64,000 bases of DNA from an uncultured Pelagibacteraceae bacterium (GCA_902620585.1 CACNJC010000001.1:82879-146878); one strand, 5' to 3'. Numbered from the stretch's first letter, positions 7,241 through 18,795 are shown. Notes: generated by a model from the letters alone, not told the origin. Program-made: numbers and translations.

Positions 7241-9037
7241 TTATTCCCTATTTAGTTGATTTTTAAGCTTAATTAACTCTGAATAGGAGTTTTCGTCCAA
7301 GTTATTGATCAATTCTTTTTCAAGAGATTCTATTTTTTTTAGATTACTAAGCTCTCTAAGCTCAACTAATAACTCGTTCATTAATTCTAATATCGATTGA
7401 TCGTCTTTTGAATTTAAAATTATTTGAATACTAGAGAATTCTTGAATTTCTTTAATTAATTTTTCGTAATCAAATGCTATTTTCGATTTAATTAAATCTT
7501 TATCATCTCCATTTGATAGAGAGGAGATAATTAATCTTTTTAAACTTTCATTTTCTTTTGATAAAAAAGTTATTTCAGAGAGTTCTTCAATTTTTTTTGA
7601 GGCTATATCAAGATAATTCAACATTAAATATAATAATGAATACTCTTTTATTTCAATTTTTGAAAAATGATTTTTTTTCATGTGTAGCGACTTTGTCTCA
7701 TTTAACAATTTTAGATTTGACTGTTGGTTATATTTTTTAAATCTAGAGAATGATTGTCTATTGCTTTGAAGTGGAGTCAGCTTTTTAATTTCATCTAAAA
7801 ACTCTTCTAAAACATATTTTCTAAGTGTCTCATCCTTAATTGAGTAACATAATTTTTTTATTTCCTTCTCAAATTTTGATATTTCAAAAGGATTTTTTCT
7901 GTTTATCTTGCTCAGGTAGTAGTCCCATATATATGTTTGAATAATCTTTTTTTTATTTAAAAGAGACAAAAAATTATCCTTGCCATTTTTAATTATGAAT
8001 TCATCTGGATCATTGCCATCAGGCATCTGGGAAAAAAAAATTTTATTGTCTTCACTAATTATTGGTAAAAGTTTTTCCGCTATTCTAAGAGCAGCACTTT
8101 GGCCACTTTGGTCGCCATCTAAACATATAATTGGATTTGAAAAAAATTTCCAAATAACATTTATTTGTTTTTCAGTTAATGCTGTTCCTGAGTTTGCGAT
8201 TACATTTTTAATTCCAGCTGAATAAACACTTACCACATCGATGTAACCTTCAACTATTATTACTTCATTGGTTGTTGCTCTAGAATTTTTTGCTTTATCT
8301 AAATTGTAAATCATACTCCCCTTTTTATAAAACTCAGTTTCAGGTGAATTAATGTACTTTGCTAATTTACTTTCTTTTATTATCCTTCCACCAAAAGCAA
8401 TTGTGTCACCAGCAATATTGTTAACAGGAAAAATTATTCTTGAATTAAATCTATCGATAAATTTTTCACTTGTATCATGTTTAAAATATAAACCAGTTAA
8501 ATTAATATTTTCCTCAGAATAATTTTTTAATAATGATTCATAAAAATCATTTTTCCAAGGAACATAACCTAATTTAAATTCTTCAATTATATCCTTTTTT
8601 AAACCTCTCTTTAATAAATATTCTAGAGCTTCTTTGTTTTTTGGATTAAATAGTTCTTTATGGAAATAATCTTTATAGTCGTTATAAATTTTTTTGTAGC
8701 TTTCAAAACGTAAATCTTTTTTTTTATCAAAATTTGAAAACCTATAAGGTTGCATTCCTGCCTCTGCCGCTAAAATCTTTACGGCTTCTCCGAATCCTAT
8801 TGATTTTGTTTTCATTAAAAAATCAAAAATATTTCCATGTTCTCCACTACTAAAACAATGATAAAATTCCTTTTCATCATTTACAGTAAATGATGGACTT
8901 TTTTCATTTTTAAACGGAGAAAGACCTATGAATTCTTTTCCTCTTTTTTTTAATTGAACTGATTTTCCAACAACTTGTGATACTTTCAGTCTCATCTTTA
9001 TTTCATCTAAATAGTCTTTTGGATATTTCATAATCAT
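7241..9037 (-). CDS. dnaG: DNA primase DnaG
   Basis: 598 residues. The order is an N-terminal CHC2-type domain (about 1-100), then a TOPRIM catalytic core with IIVEGYIDVVSVYSAGIKN near residue 260 and the acidic CLDGDQSGQ motif near 310. A divergent C-terminal helicase-binding region follows, without clear sequence similarity. DnaG makes RNA primers for the replication fork. The zinc-ribbon ligands are mostly replaced: the usual C-x2-H...C-x2-C becomes S40, K43, C61, S64 (LSPFKNEK and HCFSSG). The ATG overlaps the yqeY stop as ATGA, so translation is likely coupled. An alternative start at Met3 would shorten it by two residues. Confidence 0.97.
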   Translation of the reverse strand: MIMKYPKDYLDEIKMRLKVSQVVGKSVQLKKRGKEFIGLSPFKNEKSPSFTVNDEKEFYHCFSSGEHGNIFDFLMKTKSIGFGEAVKILAAEAGMQPYRFSNFDKKKDLRFESYKKIYNDYKDYFHKELFNPKNKEALEYLLKRGLKKDIIEEFKLGYVPWKNDFYESLLKNYSEENINLTGLYFKHDTSEKFIDRFNSRIIFPVNNIAGDTIAFGGRIIKESKLAKYINSPETEFYKKGSMIYNLDKAKNSRATTNEVIIVEGYIDVVSVYSAGIKNVIANSGTALTEKQINVIWKFFSNPIICLDGDQSGQSAALRIAEKLLPIISEDNKIFFSQMPDGNDPDEFIIKNGKDNFLSLLNKKKIIQTYIWDYYLSKINRKNPFEISKFEKEIKKLCYSIKDETLRKYVLEEFLDEIKKLTPLQSNRQSFSRFKKYNQQSNLKLLNETKSLHMKKNHFSKIEIKEYSLLYLMLNYLDIASKKIEELSEITFLSKENESLKRLIISSLSNGDDKDLIKSKIAFDYEKLIKEIQEFSSIQIILNSKDDQSILELMNELLVELRELSNLKKIESLEKELINNLDENSYSELIKLKNQLNRE

Positions 9038-9489
9038 TTTAACAAGTCTTTTATTAACAAACTTACTTTGGAAAAATCCAATGAGTCTGCGTGCTTAGAC
9101 TTTAAAACACTCATAACCTTTCCCATATCTTTAATTGATTCAGCCCCTGAGGATTTTATTACATCTTCACAAATTTTTTTTGTTTCCTCGTCGCTTAGTT
9201 GTTTTGGAAGAAATGTCTGAATGATTCCTATTTCCTTGAGTTCATTATCAAGAAGTTCTTTTCTTCCTGCTTTTTTATATACTTCACATGACTCATTTCT
9301 TTGTTTAACCATTTTTTTTAAAATTGCAGTTATATCACTATCTGAGATACCCTTTTTCTCTTTGGTTCTGTTTGCTATCTCTGCGTCTTTAATTGCCGAG
9401 ACTATTAGTCTCAACGTAGGGTATGTATTTTTATCTTTTCCTTTAAGAGCTTGATTTAGCTTTTCTTCTATTTGAGTTTTTATGGACAT
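9034..9489 (-). CDS. GatB/YqeY domain protein
   Basis: 151 residues covering the whole YqeY family: an N-terminal helical bundle beginning SIKTQIEEKLNQALKGKDKN, the family motif YPTLRLIVSAIKDAEIANR, then MVKQRNESCEVYKKAGR and a C-terminal QTFLPKQLSDEE segment. It resembles the tRNA-binding tail of the amidotransferase subunit GatB, and may interact with tRNA or aminoacyl-tRNA synthetases, but the exact role is not settled. It begins the yqeY-dnaG-rpoD unit, which is typical for alphaproteobacteria, and is divergent from carA. Confidence 0.92.
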   Translation of the reverse strand: MSIKTQIEEKLNQALKGKDKNTYPTLRLIVSAIKDAEIANRTKEKKGISDSDITAILKKMVKQRNESCEVYKKAGRKELLDNELKEIGIIQTFLPKQLSDEETKKICEDVIKSSGAESIKDMGKVMSVLKSKHADSLDFSKVSLLIKDLLK

Positions 9490-9544
9490 AAATTTTGTTC
9501 TTTTACTTTAATCACAATTCTTGTCTAAAATAAAAAAAACTTTC

Positions 9545-9573
9545 TTGACGATTATATTTCTATTTCATATGTT
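9545..9573 (+). promoter_or_regulatory. Candidate sigma-70 promoter of carAB
   Basis: TTGACG at 9545-9550 and TATGTT at 9568-9573 are separated by exactly 17 bp, giving a predicted start near 9580 and a leader of about 35 nt before carA. The -35 is a 5/6 match and the -10 a 4/6 match. No arginine or pyrimidine operator or attenuator hairpin could be recognised in the 126-bp intergenic region. Confidence 0.5.
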
Positions 9574-9615
9574 TCGCAAAATCATGTTTATAAGTTTTTT
9601 ACTTTAACTTATGAG

Positions 9616-10824
9616 TTGTATTTGAAGAAAGTTGCTAAAAATATAAACTCAAACAAAAATCTTAAAAAGATCGATTCCAACGCTATTTTAGTTTTACAAA
9701 ACGGTCAATTTTTTAAAGGTATAGGTTTAGGCTACCAAGGGACTGCTACTGGAGAGGTTTGTTTCAATACATCTATTACTGGTTATCAAGAAATTATATC
9801 CGACCCGTCATATGCAGAACAGATTATTAATTTTACTTTTCCCCACATTGGTAATGTTGGGTCTAATAGAGAAGATCACGAGTCTGATAAAATTTGGACT
9901 AAAGGTGTAATTATTAACAGCGAAATTACCGATCCATCAAATTACAGATCGTTAAATCATTTAAATAAATGGTTAAAAAAAAATAGGATAGTTGGAATTA
10001 CAGGTATTGATACAAGAAGTTTAACAAATTTTATAAGGGATAAAGGAGCTCCTAAAGGAACAATATCTTTTTCTAAGCATGCAAAATTCAATATCAAAAA
10101 GCTGCTTAAAATTACTCAGAGCTGGGGGGGTCTTAAAAATCTTGATTTAGCAAAACAAGTTACAACTAAAAAAAATTATGTTTGGCAAGATTTTAAAACG
10201 TGGAAAAAGGGAAACGGATATATTAAAAATAAAAAAAAAGTATTCCATGTAATTGCTATTGACTATGGAATTAAAAAAAATATTTTAAGATACTTTTCAG
10301 ATTTCAATTGTAAAGTAACGATTGTTTCTTGTAAAACTAGTGCGGAAGATATTTACAAATTAGATCCAGACGGAATCTTTTTATCGAATGGTCCTGGTGA
10401 TCCAGCTGCAACAGGGAAATATGCTATTCCAATAATAAAAAAACTTATCAAAAATAATTTACCTGTATTTGGTATTTGTTTAGGTCATCAATTACTTGGT
10501 TTGACATTAGGAGCAAAAACAAAAAAAATGAACTTAGGTCATAGAGGAGCTAATCATCCGGTTAAAAACTTAGTTAAAGGTAACGTAGAAATAACAAGTC
10601 AAAATCACGGTTTTGAAATAGTAAAAAAAGGTTTGCCAAAGAATATTCAAGTTACTCATCAGTCACTATTTGACTCTAGCATTGAAGGAATTAAACTTAA
10701 GTCTAAACCCATTTTTTCAGTTCAATATCATCCTGAGTCCAATCCAGGACCACAAGATAGTGTTTATTTATTTGAAAATTTTGTAAATAGTATGAAAAAA
10801 AATGCCAAAAAGAAAAGATATTAA
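9616..10824 (+). CDS. carA: Carbamoyl-phosphate synthase small (glutaminase) subunit
   Basis: 402 residues. The N-terminal CarA domain starts near residue 23 ([14 protein letters not shown]) with [21 protein letters not shown]. The class I glutamine amidotransferase domain has the nucleophile in [10 protein letters not shown], and QYHPE supplies the His and Glu of the triad. CarA hydrolyses glutamine and channels ammonia to CarB for carbamoyl phosphate, feeding arginine and pyrimidine synthesis. There is no in-frame ATG ahead of the conserved domain. The only plausible starts are TTG at 9616 or 9622. A 4-codon ATG frame (9611-9625, M-S-C-I-stop) overlaps them in another frame. The end overlaps carB by 23 bp. 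Confidence 0.97.
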   Translation: MYLKKVAKNINSNKNLKKIDSNAILVLQNGQFFKGIGLGYQGTATGEVCFNTSITGYQEIISDPSYAEQIINFTFPHIGNVGSNREDHESDKIWTKGVIINSEITDPSNYRSLNHLNKWLKKNRIVGITGIDTRSLTNFIRDKGAPKGTISFSKHAKFNIKKLLKITQSWGGLKNLDLAKQVTTKKNYVWQDFKTWKKGNGYIKNKKKVFHVIAIDYGIKKNILRYFSDFNCKVTIVSCKTSAEDIYKLDPDGIFLSNGPGDPAATGKYAIPIIKKLIKNNLPVFGICLGHQLLGLTLGAKTKKMNLGHRGANHPVKNLVKGNVEITSQNHGFEIVKKGLPKNIQVTHQSLFDSSIEGIKLKSKPIFSVQYHPESNPGPQDSVYLFENFVNSMKKNAKKKRY

Positions 10825-13800
10825 AAAAATTTTAGTTGTTGGTGCTGGTCCGATTATAATTGGTCAAGCATGTGAGTTTGACTATTCAGGCACACAAGCC
10901 TGTAAAGCATTAAAGGATGAAGGTTATAAAGTAGTTTTAATTAATTCCAATCCAGCAACAATTATGACTGACCCTGATGTAGCTGATAAAACATATATAG
11001 AGCCTATAACTGTAGAGGTTCTTGAAAAAATTTTAATTAAAGAAAAACCCAATGCAATTCTTCCCACTATGGGCGGACAGACTGCTTTAAACTTAGCTAT
11101 GGATGCAGAAAAAAAAGGAATACTTAAAAAATATAAAATTGAACTTATTGGTGCAAATTCCAAGGCAATTTCAAATGCAGAAGACAGAAAAAAGTTTAGA
11201 AAAAATATGCTCGATATCGGTTTAGATCTACCTAAATCAAAAATTGTAAATAACTTTAGTAAAGCTTCGAAAGTTTTAAAAGAAATAGGTCTACCGGCCA
11301 TAATCAGACCTGCATTCACACTTGGAGGTCTTGGCGGTGGTATAGCAAAAAATAAAAAAGATTTTTTTAGAATAATTAAAGATGGTTTACATGAATCTCC
11401 AGTAAGCCAGGTTTTAGTTGAGGAGTGTTTAGAGGGATGGAAAGAGTTTGAGATGGAAGTTGTTAGAGATAAAAAAGATAATTGTATAATTATTTGCTCT
11501 ATTGAAAATGTCGATCCTATGGGAATACACACGGGAGACTCCATTACTATTGCTCCAGCGCTAACTCTTACAGATAAAGAATATCAAGTGATGAGAAATG
11601 CCTCAATAGCATGTTTAAGAAAGATTGGAGTAGAAACTGGAGGTTCAAATGTTCAATTTGCAATAAACCCGAAGAATGGGAGAATGGTTATAATAGAGAT
11701 GAACCCAAGGGTTTCTAGATCTTCAGCGCTTGCATCAAAAGCTACTGGCTTTCCAATAGCCAAAGTTGCCGCAAAACTTGCTGTTGGTTACACGTTGGAT
11801 GAATTAAAAAATGAAATAACAAAAGTTACACCAGCTTCTTTTGAACCAACAATTGACTACGTTGTAACTAAAATTCCTAGATTTACATTTGAAAAATTTT
11901 CAACATCTGAGGCTGTTTTGGGAACATCTATGAAGTCAGTTGGTGAAGCTATGGCAATTGGAAGAAATTTTAAGGAGTCATTTCAAAAAGCCTTGGTTTC
12001 TCTAGAAACCGGATTTTCAGGTGTTGATCAAATATTTGACTTATCGTCAACACAAATAAAAAAAAAACTTAAAGAAAACATCCCAAATAAAATATTACTT
12101 ATTGGTGAGGCTTTTAGAAAAAGAATTAACTTTCATAAAATACAAAAGCTTTCAAAAATTGATCCTTGGTTTTTGTGTCAAATTAGAGATATTATAGATA
12201 ATGAAAGTAAAATAAAAAAATTTGGCTTACCAAAAACATATAATGGTTTCAATTACATAAAATCTATAGGTTTCACAGATAAAAAATTATCTGAACTTAC
12301 AAGTATCCCTGAATATATTGTTAGAAAAAAAAGAACTGCTCTAAAAGTTATGCCTGTATATAAAAAAGTTGATACCTGTGCCTCAGAATTCAAATCATTT
12401 ACTCCATACATGTATTCAACTTATCAAAGAAACTATAGCGTTAATACTGAGTGTGAAGCAGTTCCATCTAATAAGAAAAAAATTATAATTCTTGGTGGTG
12501 GTCCTAATAGGATTGGTCAAGGAATTGAGTTCGACTACTGTTGCTGTCAAGCAAGTTTCGCTTTGAAAAAAGCTGGATTTGAAACAATCATGGTAAATTG
12601 TAATCCTGAAACTGTATCAACTGATTATGATACAAGTGATAGATTGTATTTCGAACCCTTAAAAGAGGAATTTGTTTTTAATATTATTAAGAAAGAAAAA
12701 ACCAAAGGTAGTTTAGTAGGAGTTATAACTCAATTTGGAGGTCAAACTCCAATTAAATTAGCAAAGTTTTTACACACTAACAAGATACCAATTTTGGGTA
12801 CACAGTATACTTCGATAGATTTAGCCGAAGATAGAGATAGATTTAGAAATCTTTTAAATAAATTAAAATTAAAACAGGCTGAGAGTGGAATAGCTAAAAC
12901 TATTCCTCAAGCCTTAAAAATAGCAGAAAAGATTGGTTTACCTTTAATGGTTAGACCATCTTATGTTTTAGGTGGTCGTGCTATGGAGATTGTATATGAA
13001 AAAAAACAACTTAAAAATTTTATCAAAGAGGCTTTTAAAGTTGCTGAAAAAAATCCAATTTTAATTGATAAATTTATTGATAATGCCATGGAGGTGGACG
13101 TAGATGCTATCTCTGATGGTAAAAAAGTTTTTGTCGCAGGTATTATGCAACATATAGAAGAAGCTGGGATTCACTCTGGTGACTCGGCATGTAGCTTACC
13201 ACCTGTGTCTATTAAGCCCTTTTTAATAAAAGAAATTGAAGAACAAACTAGAAAGTTAGCTTTAGCTTTGAAAGTTAAAGGATTTATGAATGTACAGTAT
13301 GCAATTAAAAAAGATAAAATTTTTGTTATAGAAGTTAATCCCAGAGCGAGCAGGACAGTGCCTTTTGTTTCTAAAGCTAAAAATTTGCCTTTAGCTAAAG
13401 TCGCATCAAGAATTATGGCTGGAGAAAAGTTATCTAGTTTTAATTTAAAAAGTAAGACCAAAAATATGTTTGCAGTAAAAGAGGCAGTATTCCCTTTCAA
13501 TAAATTTCCTAATAGCGATTTATTGCTTGGTCCAGAAATGAAATCTACGGGAGAAGTAATGGGATTTGACAAAAATTTTGGGATGGCTTTCGCTAAAAGT
13601 CAAATAGCTGCATCTAATTCCCTTCCAAAAGGGGGCTTAGCTTTTATATCTTTGAAGAATAGTCATAAAGAAGAAGGGGTTCATTTAGCTAGACAGTTAG
13701 TGAAATTAAATTTCAAACTATGTGCAACAATTGGAACTGCAAAATTTATAAACCAACATGGGATTAAATGTAAGAAAATAAATAAAGTTAATCAAGGCTC

Positions 13801-14026
13801 GCCACATATTGTTGACGTTCTTAATGCTAAAAAAATTGCTTTAGTTATTAATACTGGAGGAGGAAATAGCGAGTCACAATTAAGCGATGCGTTAGCTTTA
13901 AGAAGAGCTACATTAGCCAACAAAGTCCCTTATTGTACAAATATGTCCACTGCTAAAGTATGTATTGAGGGAATAAAATCACTTAATTTAAGGGATATCA
14001 CAGTTACTTCTCTGCAAGATATTTAA
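10802..14026 (+). CDS. carB: Carbamoyl-phosphate synthase large subunit
   Basis: 1074 residues, essentially the length of the E. coli enzyme. Two homologous ATP-grasp halves are visible. The first starts [21 protein letters not shown] and contains [12 protein letters not shown]. The second starts [22 protein letters not shown] near residue 560 and contains [14 protein letters not shown]-terminal MGS-like allosteric domain (about 940-1074) has [20 protein letters not shown]. It forms carbamoyl phosphate from bicarbonate, two ATP and ammonia from CarA. The 23-bp overlap with carA implies translational coupling. The stop overlaps the stop of the convergent oxygenase gene in a TTAA. Confidence 0.98.
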   Translation: MPKRKDIKKILVVGAGPIIIGQACEFDYSGTQACKALKDEGYKVVLINSNPATIMTDPDVADKTYIEPITVEVLEKILIKEKPNAILPTMGGQTALNLAMDAEKKGILKKYKIELIGANSKAISNAEDRKKFRKNMLDIGLDLPKSKIVNNFSKASKVLKEIGLPAIIRPAFTLGGLGGGIAKNKKDFFRIIKDGLHESPVSQVLVEECLEGWKEFEMEVVRDKKDNCIIICSIENVDPMGIHTGDSITIAPALTLTDKEYQVMRNASIACLRKIGVETGGSNVQFAINPKNGRMVIIEMNPRVSRSSALASKATGFPIAKVAAKLAVGYTLDELKNEITKVTPASFEPTIDYVVTKIPRFTFEKFSTSEAVLGTSMKSVGEAMAIGRNFKESFQKALVSLETGFSGVDQIFDLSSTQIKKKLKENIPNKILLIGEAFRKRINFHKIQKLSKIDPWFLCQIRDIIDNESKIKKFGLPKTYNGFNYIKSIGFTDKKLSELTSIPEYIVRKKRTALKVMPVYKKVDTCASEFKSFTPYMYSTYQRNYSVNTECEAVPSNKKKIIILGGGPNRIGQGIEFDYCCCQASFALKKAGFETIMVNCNPETVSTDYDTSDRLYFEPLKEEFVFNIIKKEKTKGSLVGVITQFGGQTPIKLAKFLHTNKIPILGTQYTSIDLAEDRDRFRNLLNKLKLKQAESGIAKTIPQALKIAEKIGLPLMVRPSYVLGGRAMEIVYEKKQLKNFIKEAFKVAEKNPILIDKFIDNAMEVDVDAISDGKKVFVAGIMQHIEEAGIHSGDSACSLPPVSIKPFLIKEIEEQTRKLALALKVKGFMNVQYAIKKDKIFVIEVNPRASRTVPFVSKAKNLPLAKVASRIMAGEKLSSFNLKSKTKNMFAVKEAVFPFNKFPNSDLLLGPEMKSTGEVMGFDKNFGMAFAKSQIAASNSLPKGGLAFISLKNSHKEEGVHLARQLVKLNFKLCATIGTAKFINQHGIKCKKINKVNQGSPHIVDVLNAKKIALVINTGGGNSESQLSDALALRRATLANKVPYCTNMSTAKVCIEGIKSLNLRDITVTSLQDI

Positions 14027-14688
14027 TCTTTAACTCTCCAATCGGTCTTGAAAGTCACATAATTAATTTGAATACATCTTCTCTCTTTTTTAATTTCTTT
14101 TTTTTCCATACCGTGCCAAGTATTTGGTCCGCTAGTAAAAAAATATCCGTAATTATGTTTATATGGGACTGTTTTTACTTTATTTAATTTACTATCATAA
14201 AAATCTGTTCCTAAATTTTCAGACTCTCCATATGGATTAACAAAAACTATTGATGACATTAATTTCTCTTTAATATCGCAATGTGGTTTAAGCCAAAAAC
14301 CCTCTCTATCACAAATTACTTCTAATCTTACAAATGAGTTACTCAAATCTCGACCAATTAAGGAGCCTATTTTTTTATAAACCTGAGAAGATCTAAGTTC
14401 TTCGATGAAATTAGTTAAATGAGGATATATATTTGAGTTTTCCTTCGTGACATAACATCTAATTTTTTTTGCTTTGCCACCATCTTTTATGCCTTCACGG
14501 AACGCTCCACCTCCTCCGTCTAAAGCCCTTGTGCCATCATAAGTAAGGTTTTCTTTTCTTGGATCTTTAATATCAGCTTCACAAATTTCTTTAATTGCCT
14601 CACTAGATAATGGTTCATTGAACTCAAAATGTTTAAAAGGGTCATCGTATAATTTTGTTCTATCTTGCAATGATTTAAATAATGCCAT
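14023..14688 (-). CDS. 2OG-Fe(II) oxygenase family protein
   Basis: 221 residues. The double-stranded beta-helix iron site is visible: [13 protein letters not shown] gives the HxD pair near residue 134, and TWHGMEK gives the distal His near 193. RRCIQINYV supplies the Arg expected to bind 2-oxoglutarate. These enzymes couple oxidative decarboxylation of 2-oxoglutarate to hydroxylation of a substrate. The substrate cannot be deduced. The N-terminal half contains a Gly-rich loop ([12 protein letters not shown]) of unknown role. The start overlaps the end of the ELM1-family gene by 14 bp, so the two are probably one transcript. The stop overlaps the carB stop. Confidence 0.8.
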   Translation of the reverse strand: MALFKSLQDRTKLYDDPFKHFEFNEPLSSEAIKEICEADIKDPRKENLTYDGTRALDGGGGAFREGIKDGGKAKKIRCYVTKENSNIYPHLTNFIEELRSSQVYKKIGSLIGRDLSNSFVRLEVICDREGFWLKPHCDIKEKLMSSIVFVNPYGESENLGTDFYDSKLNKVKTVPYKHNYGYFFTSGPNTWHGMEKKEIKKERRCIQINYVTFKTDWRVKD

Positions 14689-15625
14689 TTGATTTCATCT
14701 TTTGTTTAATAATTGGAACTATTCTATTAATCTCATCTAACTTATCATAACTCCAGTTGTCAACACTTTCACCCAACTCTCTTGTAATACCTAATTTATT
14801 AAATTGTTTAAAGAAATTTTTAAATCTTCCACTAGGCCTTTTTGACTTCATCATTCCAACATAAACGGGTTTTCCGGTTATTGCGGCTTCTGAGATCATT
14901 GAAGTGGAATCACAGGTCACTATTATAAAATCAGCAATTGCTAGGGAGCTTAAATAGGCTTTTTTATTTATTTCTTTAATAACATGGTGATTAAAACTAA
15001 AAGTATTAAAAGCTTTTTTTATTACAAGCTCAGGGGTCCTGTAAGAGGGAATAACAACAATCTTATACTTATCTGGAGTAAATAAAGCTTTTATTTTGTT
15101 AAAAAGAAAATGAACTTGCTCTTCTGAATAGTTATAATATTTATTTGGTCCACCAATAATAAAAGCAACAATTTTTTTCTTTTGTTTATTAAAACGTAGA
15201 TATTTTGAGTTTTCTGTAATTTCTTTTTTTGTTAAATAATGTATTGATCCCTTAGTTCTTACAACATTATCTCCAGATAAATTATCATGTTCAGGACAAA
15301 TTATTAGATCAAAATGCTTTAAAGAAACTTTCGGATCTTGAATATGAATATTAAATATTTCTTTCCCAAATCTTTTTTTTAGAGCTATAGAAGGAATCAC
15401 GCTTTTTCTTCCACAAGAAATAATAATCTTAGAGTCGCATATAAATTTTTCTGTTAATAAATTTTCTGAAATAGGAGTTAATTTAGGTGGAACGAAATCC
15501 CAAAAAGGTTTTAATTTCACTTTTTGGTGTTTAAATCTTAATTTTAAACCATTAGCTATCCCTTCTACTTGGCTTACCATGCCATGCATTCCTTGCGTTA
15601 AAAGAAGAGCTTTTAATTTCAACAT
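14675..15625 (-). CDS. ELM1-family (DUF1022) protein, glycosyltransferase-like fold
   Basis: 316 residues. Recognised from the N-terminal LLLTQGMHGMVSQVEGIANGL, the middle CGRKSVIPSIALKKRFG and IHIQDPKVSLKHFDLIICPEHD, AFIIGGPNKYYNYSEE, and the C-terminal VTCDSTSMISEAAITGKPVYV that resembles a GT-B nucleotide-sugar site. The family is named after plant ELM1, which recruits dynamin-related protein to mitochondria. Most alphaproteobacteria carry a homologue of unknown function, possibly in envelope glycan metabolism. It pairs with a 2OG oxygenase by a 14-bp overlap and is divergent from trxB across only 24 bp. Confidence 0.82.
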   Translation of the reverse strand: MLKLKALLLTQGMHGMVSQVEGIANGLKLRFKHQKVKLKPFWDFVPPKLTPISENLLTEKFICDSKIIISCGRKSVIPSIALKKRFGKEIFNIHIQDPKVSLKHFDLIICPEHDNLSGDNVVRTKGSIHYLTKKEITENSKYLRFNKQKKKIVAFIIGGPNKYYNYSEEQVHFLFNKIKALFTPDKYKIVVIPSYRTPELVIKKAFNTFSFNHHVIKEINKKAYLSSLAIADFIIVTCDSTSMISEAAITGKPVYVGMMKSKRPSGRFKNFFKQFNKLGITRELGESVDNWSYDKLDEINRIVPIIKQKMKSNGII

Positions 15626-15649
15626 TAGTTACTATATAAACATATCATT

Positions 15650-16597
15650 ATGAATAATAAATCATCTAAACACACAAAAGTGTTAATACTTGGGTCAGGT
15701 CCTGCTGGATATACGGCAGCAATTTATGCCTCTAGAGCAATGTTAAAGCCAATTTTAGTTTACGGCTCACAACCAGGGGGCCAATTATCAACAACAACAG
15801 ATGTAGAAAATTATCCTGGTTACTCAAAGGCAATTCAAGGCCCATGGTTAATGGAAGAAATGAAGAGACAAGCAGAGACAGTTGGAACTGAAATGATACA
15901 AGATCATATTAATAAAGTCGATTTATCTTCAAAACCTTTTAAGGCTACAGGAGATAGTGGAAATACTTATACGGCCGATACATTGATAATTTCCACTGGA
16001 GCGCAAGCCAGATGGTTAAACTTAGAATCGGAGCAAAATTACCGAGGATTTGGTGTTTCAGCATGTGCGACTTGTGATGGTTTCTTCTTTAAAGATAAAG
16101 AAGTTGCAGTAGTTGGAGGTGGTAATGCGGCTGTAGAGGAAGCAATGTTCTTAACTAAATTCGCATCAAAAGTTAAGTTAGTTCACAGAAGAAATAAACT
16201 TAGAGCAGAAAAATTACTTCAAGAGAAATTAAAAGAAAATAAAAAAATTGAAATAATTTGGGATAGTGTAGTCGAAGAAGTTGTAGGCACATCAGATCCA
16301 AAAAATGTAAAAGCTATAAAAATTAAAAATACTAAAGATAATAAAACAAATGAATTAAAAGTTGACGGTCTATTTATTGCTATAGGTCACGATCCTGCAA
16401 CCTCGCTTTTTAAAAATCAACTTGAGATGGATAAAGAAGGTTATTTGATAACAAAACCTGACTCAACTATCACAAACATACCTGGCGTATTTGCGGCCGG
16501 AGATGTTAAAGATAAAATTTTTAGACAAGCAGTTACTGCTGCCGGTATGGGTTGCATGGCAGCTCTTGAAGCAGAAAAACACTTATCGGAAAATTAA
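15650..16597 (+). CDS. trxB: Thioredoxin-disulfide reductase
   Basis: 315 residues, standard length. FAD-binding GSGPAGYTAAIYA is at the N-terminus, the redox-active CATC sits in SACATCDGFFF near residue 145, NADPH-binding GGGNAAVEEA follows, and the FAD-contact motif PGVFAAGDVKD is near 285. It transfers electrons from NADPH through FAD to thioredoxin, maintaining cytosolic thiols. It is divergent from the ELM1-family gene and is followed 1 bp later by an ADP-ribosylglycohydrolase homologue on the same strand. Confidence 0.97.
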   Translation: MNNKSSKHTKVLILGSGPAGYTAAIYASRAMLKPILVYGSQPGGQLSTTTDVENYPGYSKAIQGPWLMEEMKRQAETVGTEMIQDHINKVDLSSKPFKATGDSGNTYTADTLIISTGAQARWLNLESEQNYRGFGVSACATCDGFFFKDKEVAVVGGGNAAVEEAMFLTKFASKVKLVHRRNKLRAEKLLQEKLKENKKIEIIWDSVVEEVVGTSDPKNVKAIKIKNTKDNKTNELKVDGLFIAIGHDPATSLFKNQLEMDKEGYLITKPDSTITNIPGVFAAGDVKDKIFRQAVTAAGMGCMAALEAEKHLSEN

Positions 16598-16598
16598 A

Positions 16599-17540
16599 GT
16601 GAAGAATAATCTTCATGTATTTTTAGGTGCAACAGTTGCTGACGCTGCTGCAAGACCTTTGCACTGGATTTATAATCAAAAAAAGTTAAGCCAGTATATT
16701 AAAGGGAGAAAGGATTATACATTTTTAGATAAAAATAAAAGTCCTTTTTATAATATCAAAACAGGTAAAGTCTCAGGTTACAATGATATAGGTCAAGTTA
16801 TGTTTAAAACATTAATTGAAGGTCAGAAAAATATTGATATAAGATTTAAAAAAAATATTCTCAAAAATTTTGGGCCTGGAAGTATTTATTGGAGAAATTT
16901 AAAGTTGAGATCAAAGTATAAAAAGGTCAAAGATTGGAGAGGAATAATAAAAGGGCCTTGGATACATCAAAATATTATTGAGACTGTTCAAAATATTAAA
17001 AAAAATAAAAGAGTTACAGGTGGGATAAAAGTAAATGAGTCTGATGGTTATTGTGCTTCACTACCTTACTTCTTATTTTATGGCTTTAAAGATATAAAAA
17101 AAATTATTTCATTAGTTACTATCTCAAAAATTAGCATTAAGTATGCACTTGCGAAATTTTATTTAATTGATTTCGCGTTGAAGGGTTACGAAGATCCATT
17201 AAATGAATTTATTGAAAATTTTAAAAAAAATTTTTATTTTAAAAAAATTGTTAGAGATATTAAGAAAATAAGAAAAATAAAATTACCACATGCTGAAGTA
17301 ATTAAAAAACTTGGTATGGCTTGTAGTTATCCAGGAACATTTAACAGTTCAATCCATGTAATTGTAAACTCAACAAACTATAAACAAGCTATACTTAAAA
17401 CTATTAAAGCTGGAGGTTGTAACTGTTCAAGAGTAAATTTTATTGGAGCTTATTATGCTGCTCTCAAAGGCTTCAACTCAATTCCTTCAAAATGGATTAA
17501 AAAAACCTTAGCAGCAAAAAAAATATTACAACAAAAGTAA
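16599..17540 (+). CDS. ADP-ribosylglycohydrolase superfamily protein (SelJ/crystallin-J1-like)
   Basis: I chose GTG at 16599, immediately after the trxB stop, giving 313 residues. The tracked ATG at 16491 would bury 107 bases in trxB and adds residues that are only out-of-frame trxB. The protein begins LHVFLGATVADAAARPLHWIYN, the signature of the crystallin J1 / SelJ branch. It has NESDGYCASLPYFLF in the middle and GGCNCSR (272-278) near the C-terminus, where hydrolytic members carry an Asp-containing GGDxD-type metal motif. The Asp is replaced by Cys, so catalysis is doubtful. It is Lys/Ile-rich like its neighbours. Role unknown. Confidence 0.75.
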   Translation: MKNNLHVFLGATVADAAARPLHWIYNQKKLSQYIKGRKDYTFLDKNKSPFYNIKTGKVSGYNDIGQVMFKTLIEGQKNIDIRFKKNILKNFGPGSIYWRNLKLRSKYKKVKDWRGIIKGPWIHQNIIETVQNIKKNKRVTGGIKVNESDGYCASLPYFLFYGFKDIKKIISLVTISKISIKYALAKFYLIDFALKGYEDPLNEFIENFKKNFYFKKIVRDIKKIRKIKLPHAEVIKKLGMACSYPGTFNSSIHVIVNSTNYKQAILKTIKAGGCNCSRVNFIGAYYAALKGFNSIPSKWIKKTLAAKKILQQK

Positions 17541-17557
17541 TAAATAATTTATTTTAA

Positions 17558-18763
<1,206 letters not shown>

Positions 18764-18795
18764 TTATAATATAATTAAACTATTATTAACACAAA

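Noticed and set aside
10924-11544. 206-aa minus ORF inside carB
   Set aside because: Antisense shadow of the well-conserved first ATP-grasp half of CarB; composition is that of a mirrored frame.
13171-13572. 133-aa minus ORF inside carB
   Set aside because: Shadow of the second ATP-grasp half; no start context or family match.
16491-16598. N-terminal extension of the ADP-ribosylglycohydrolase homologue
   Set aside because: It is out-of-frame trxB sequence; the GTG right after the trxB stop gives the family-like start.
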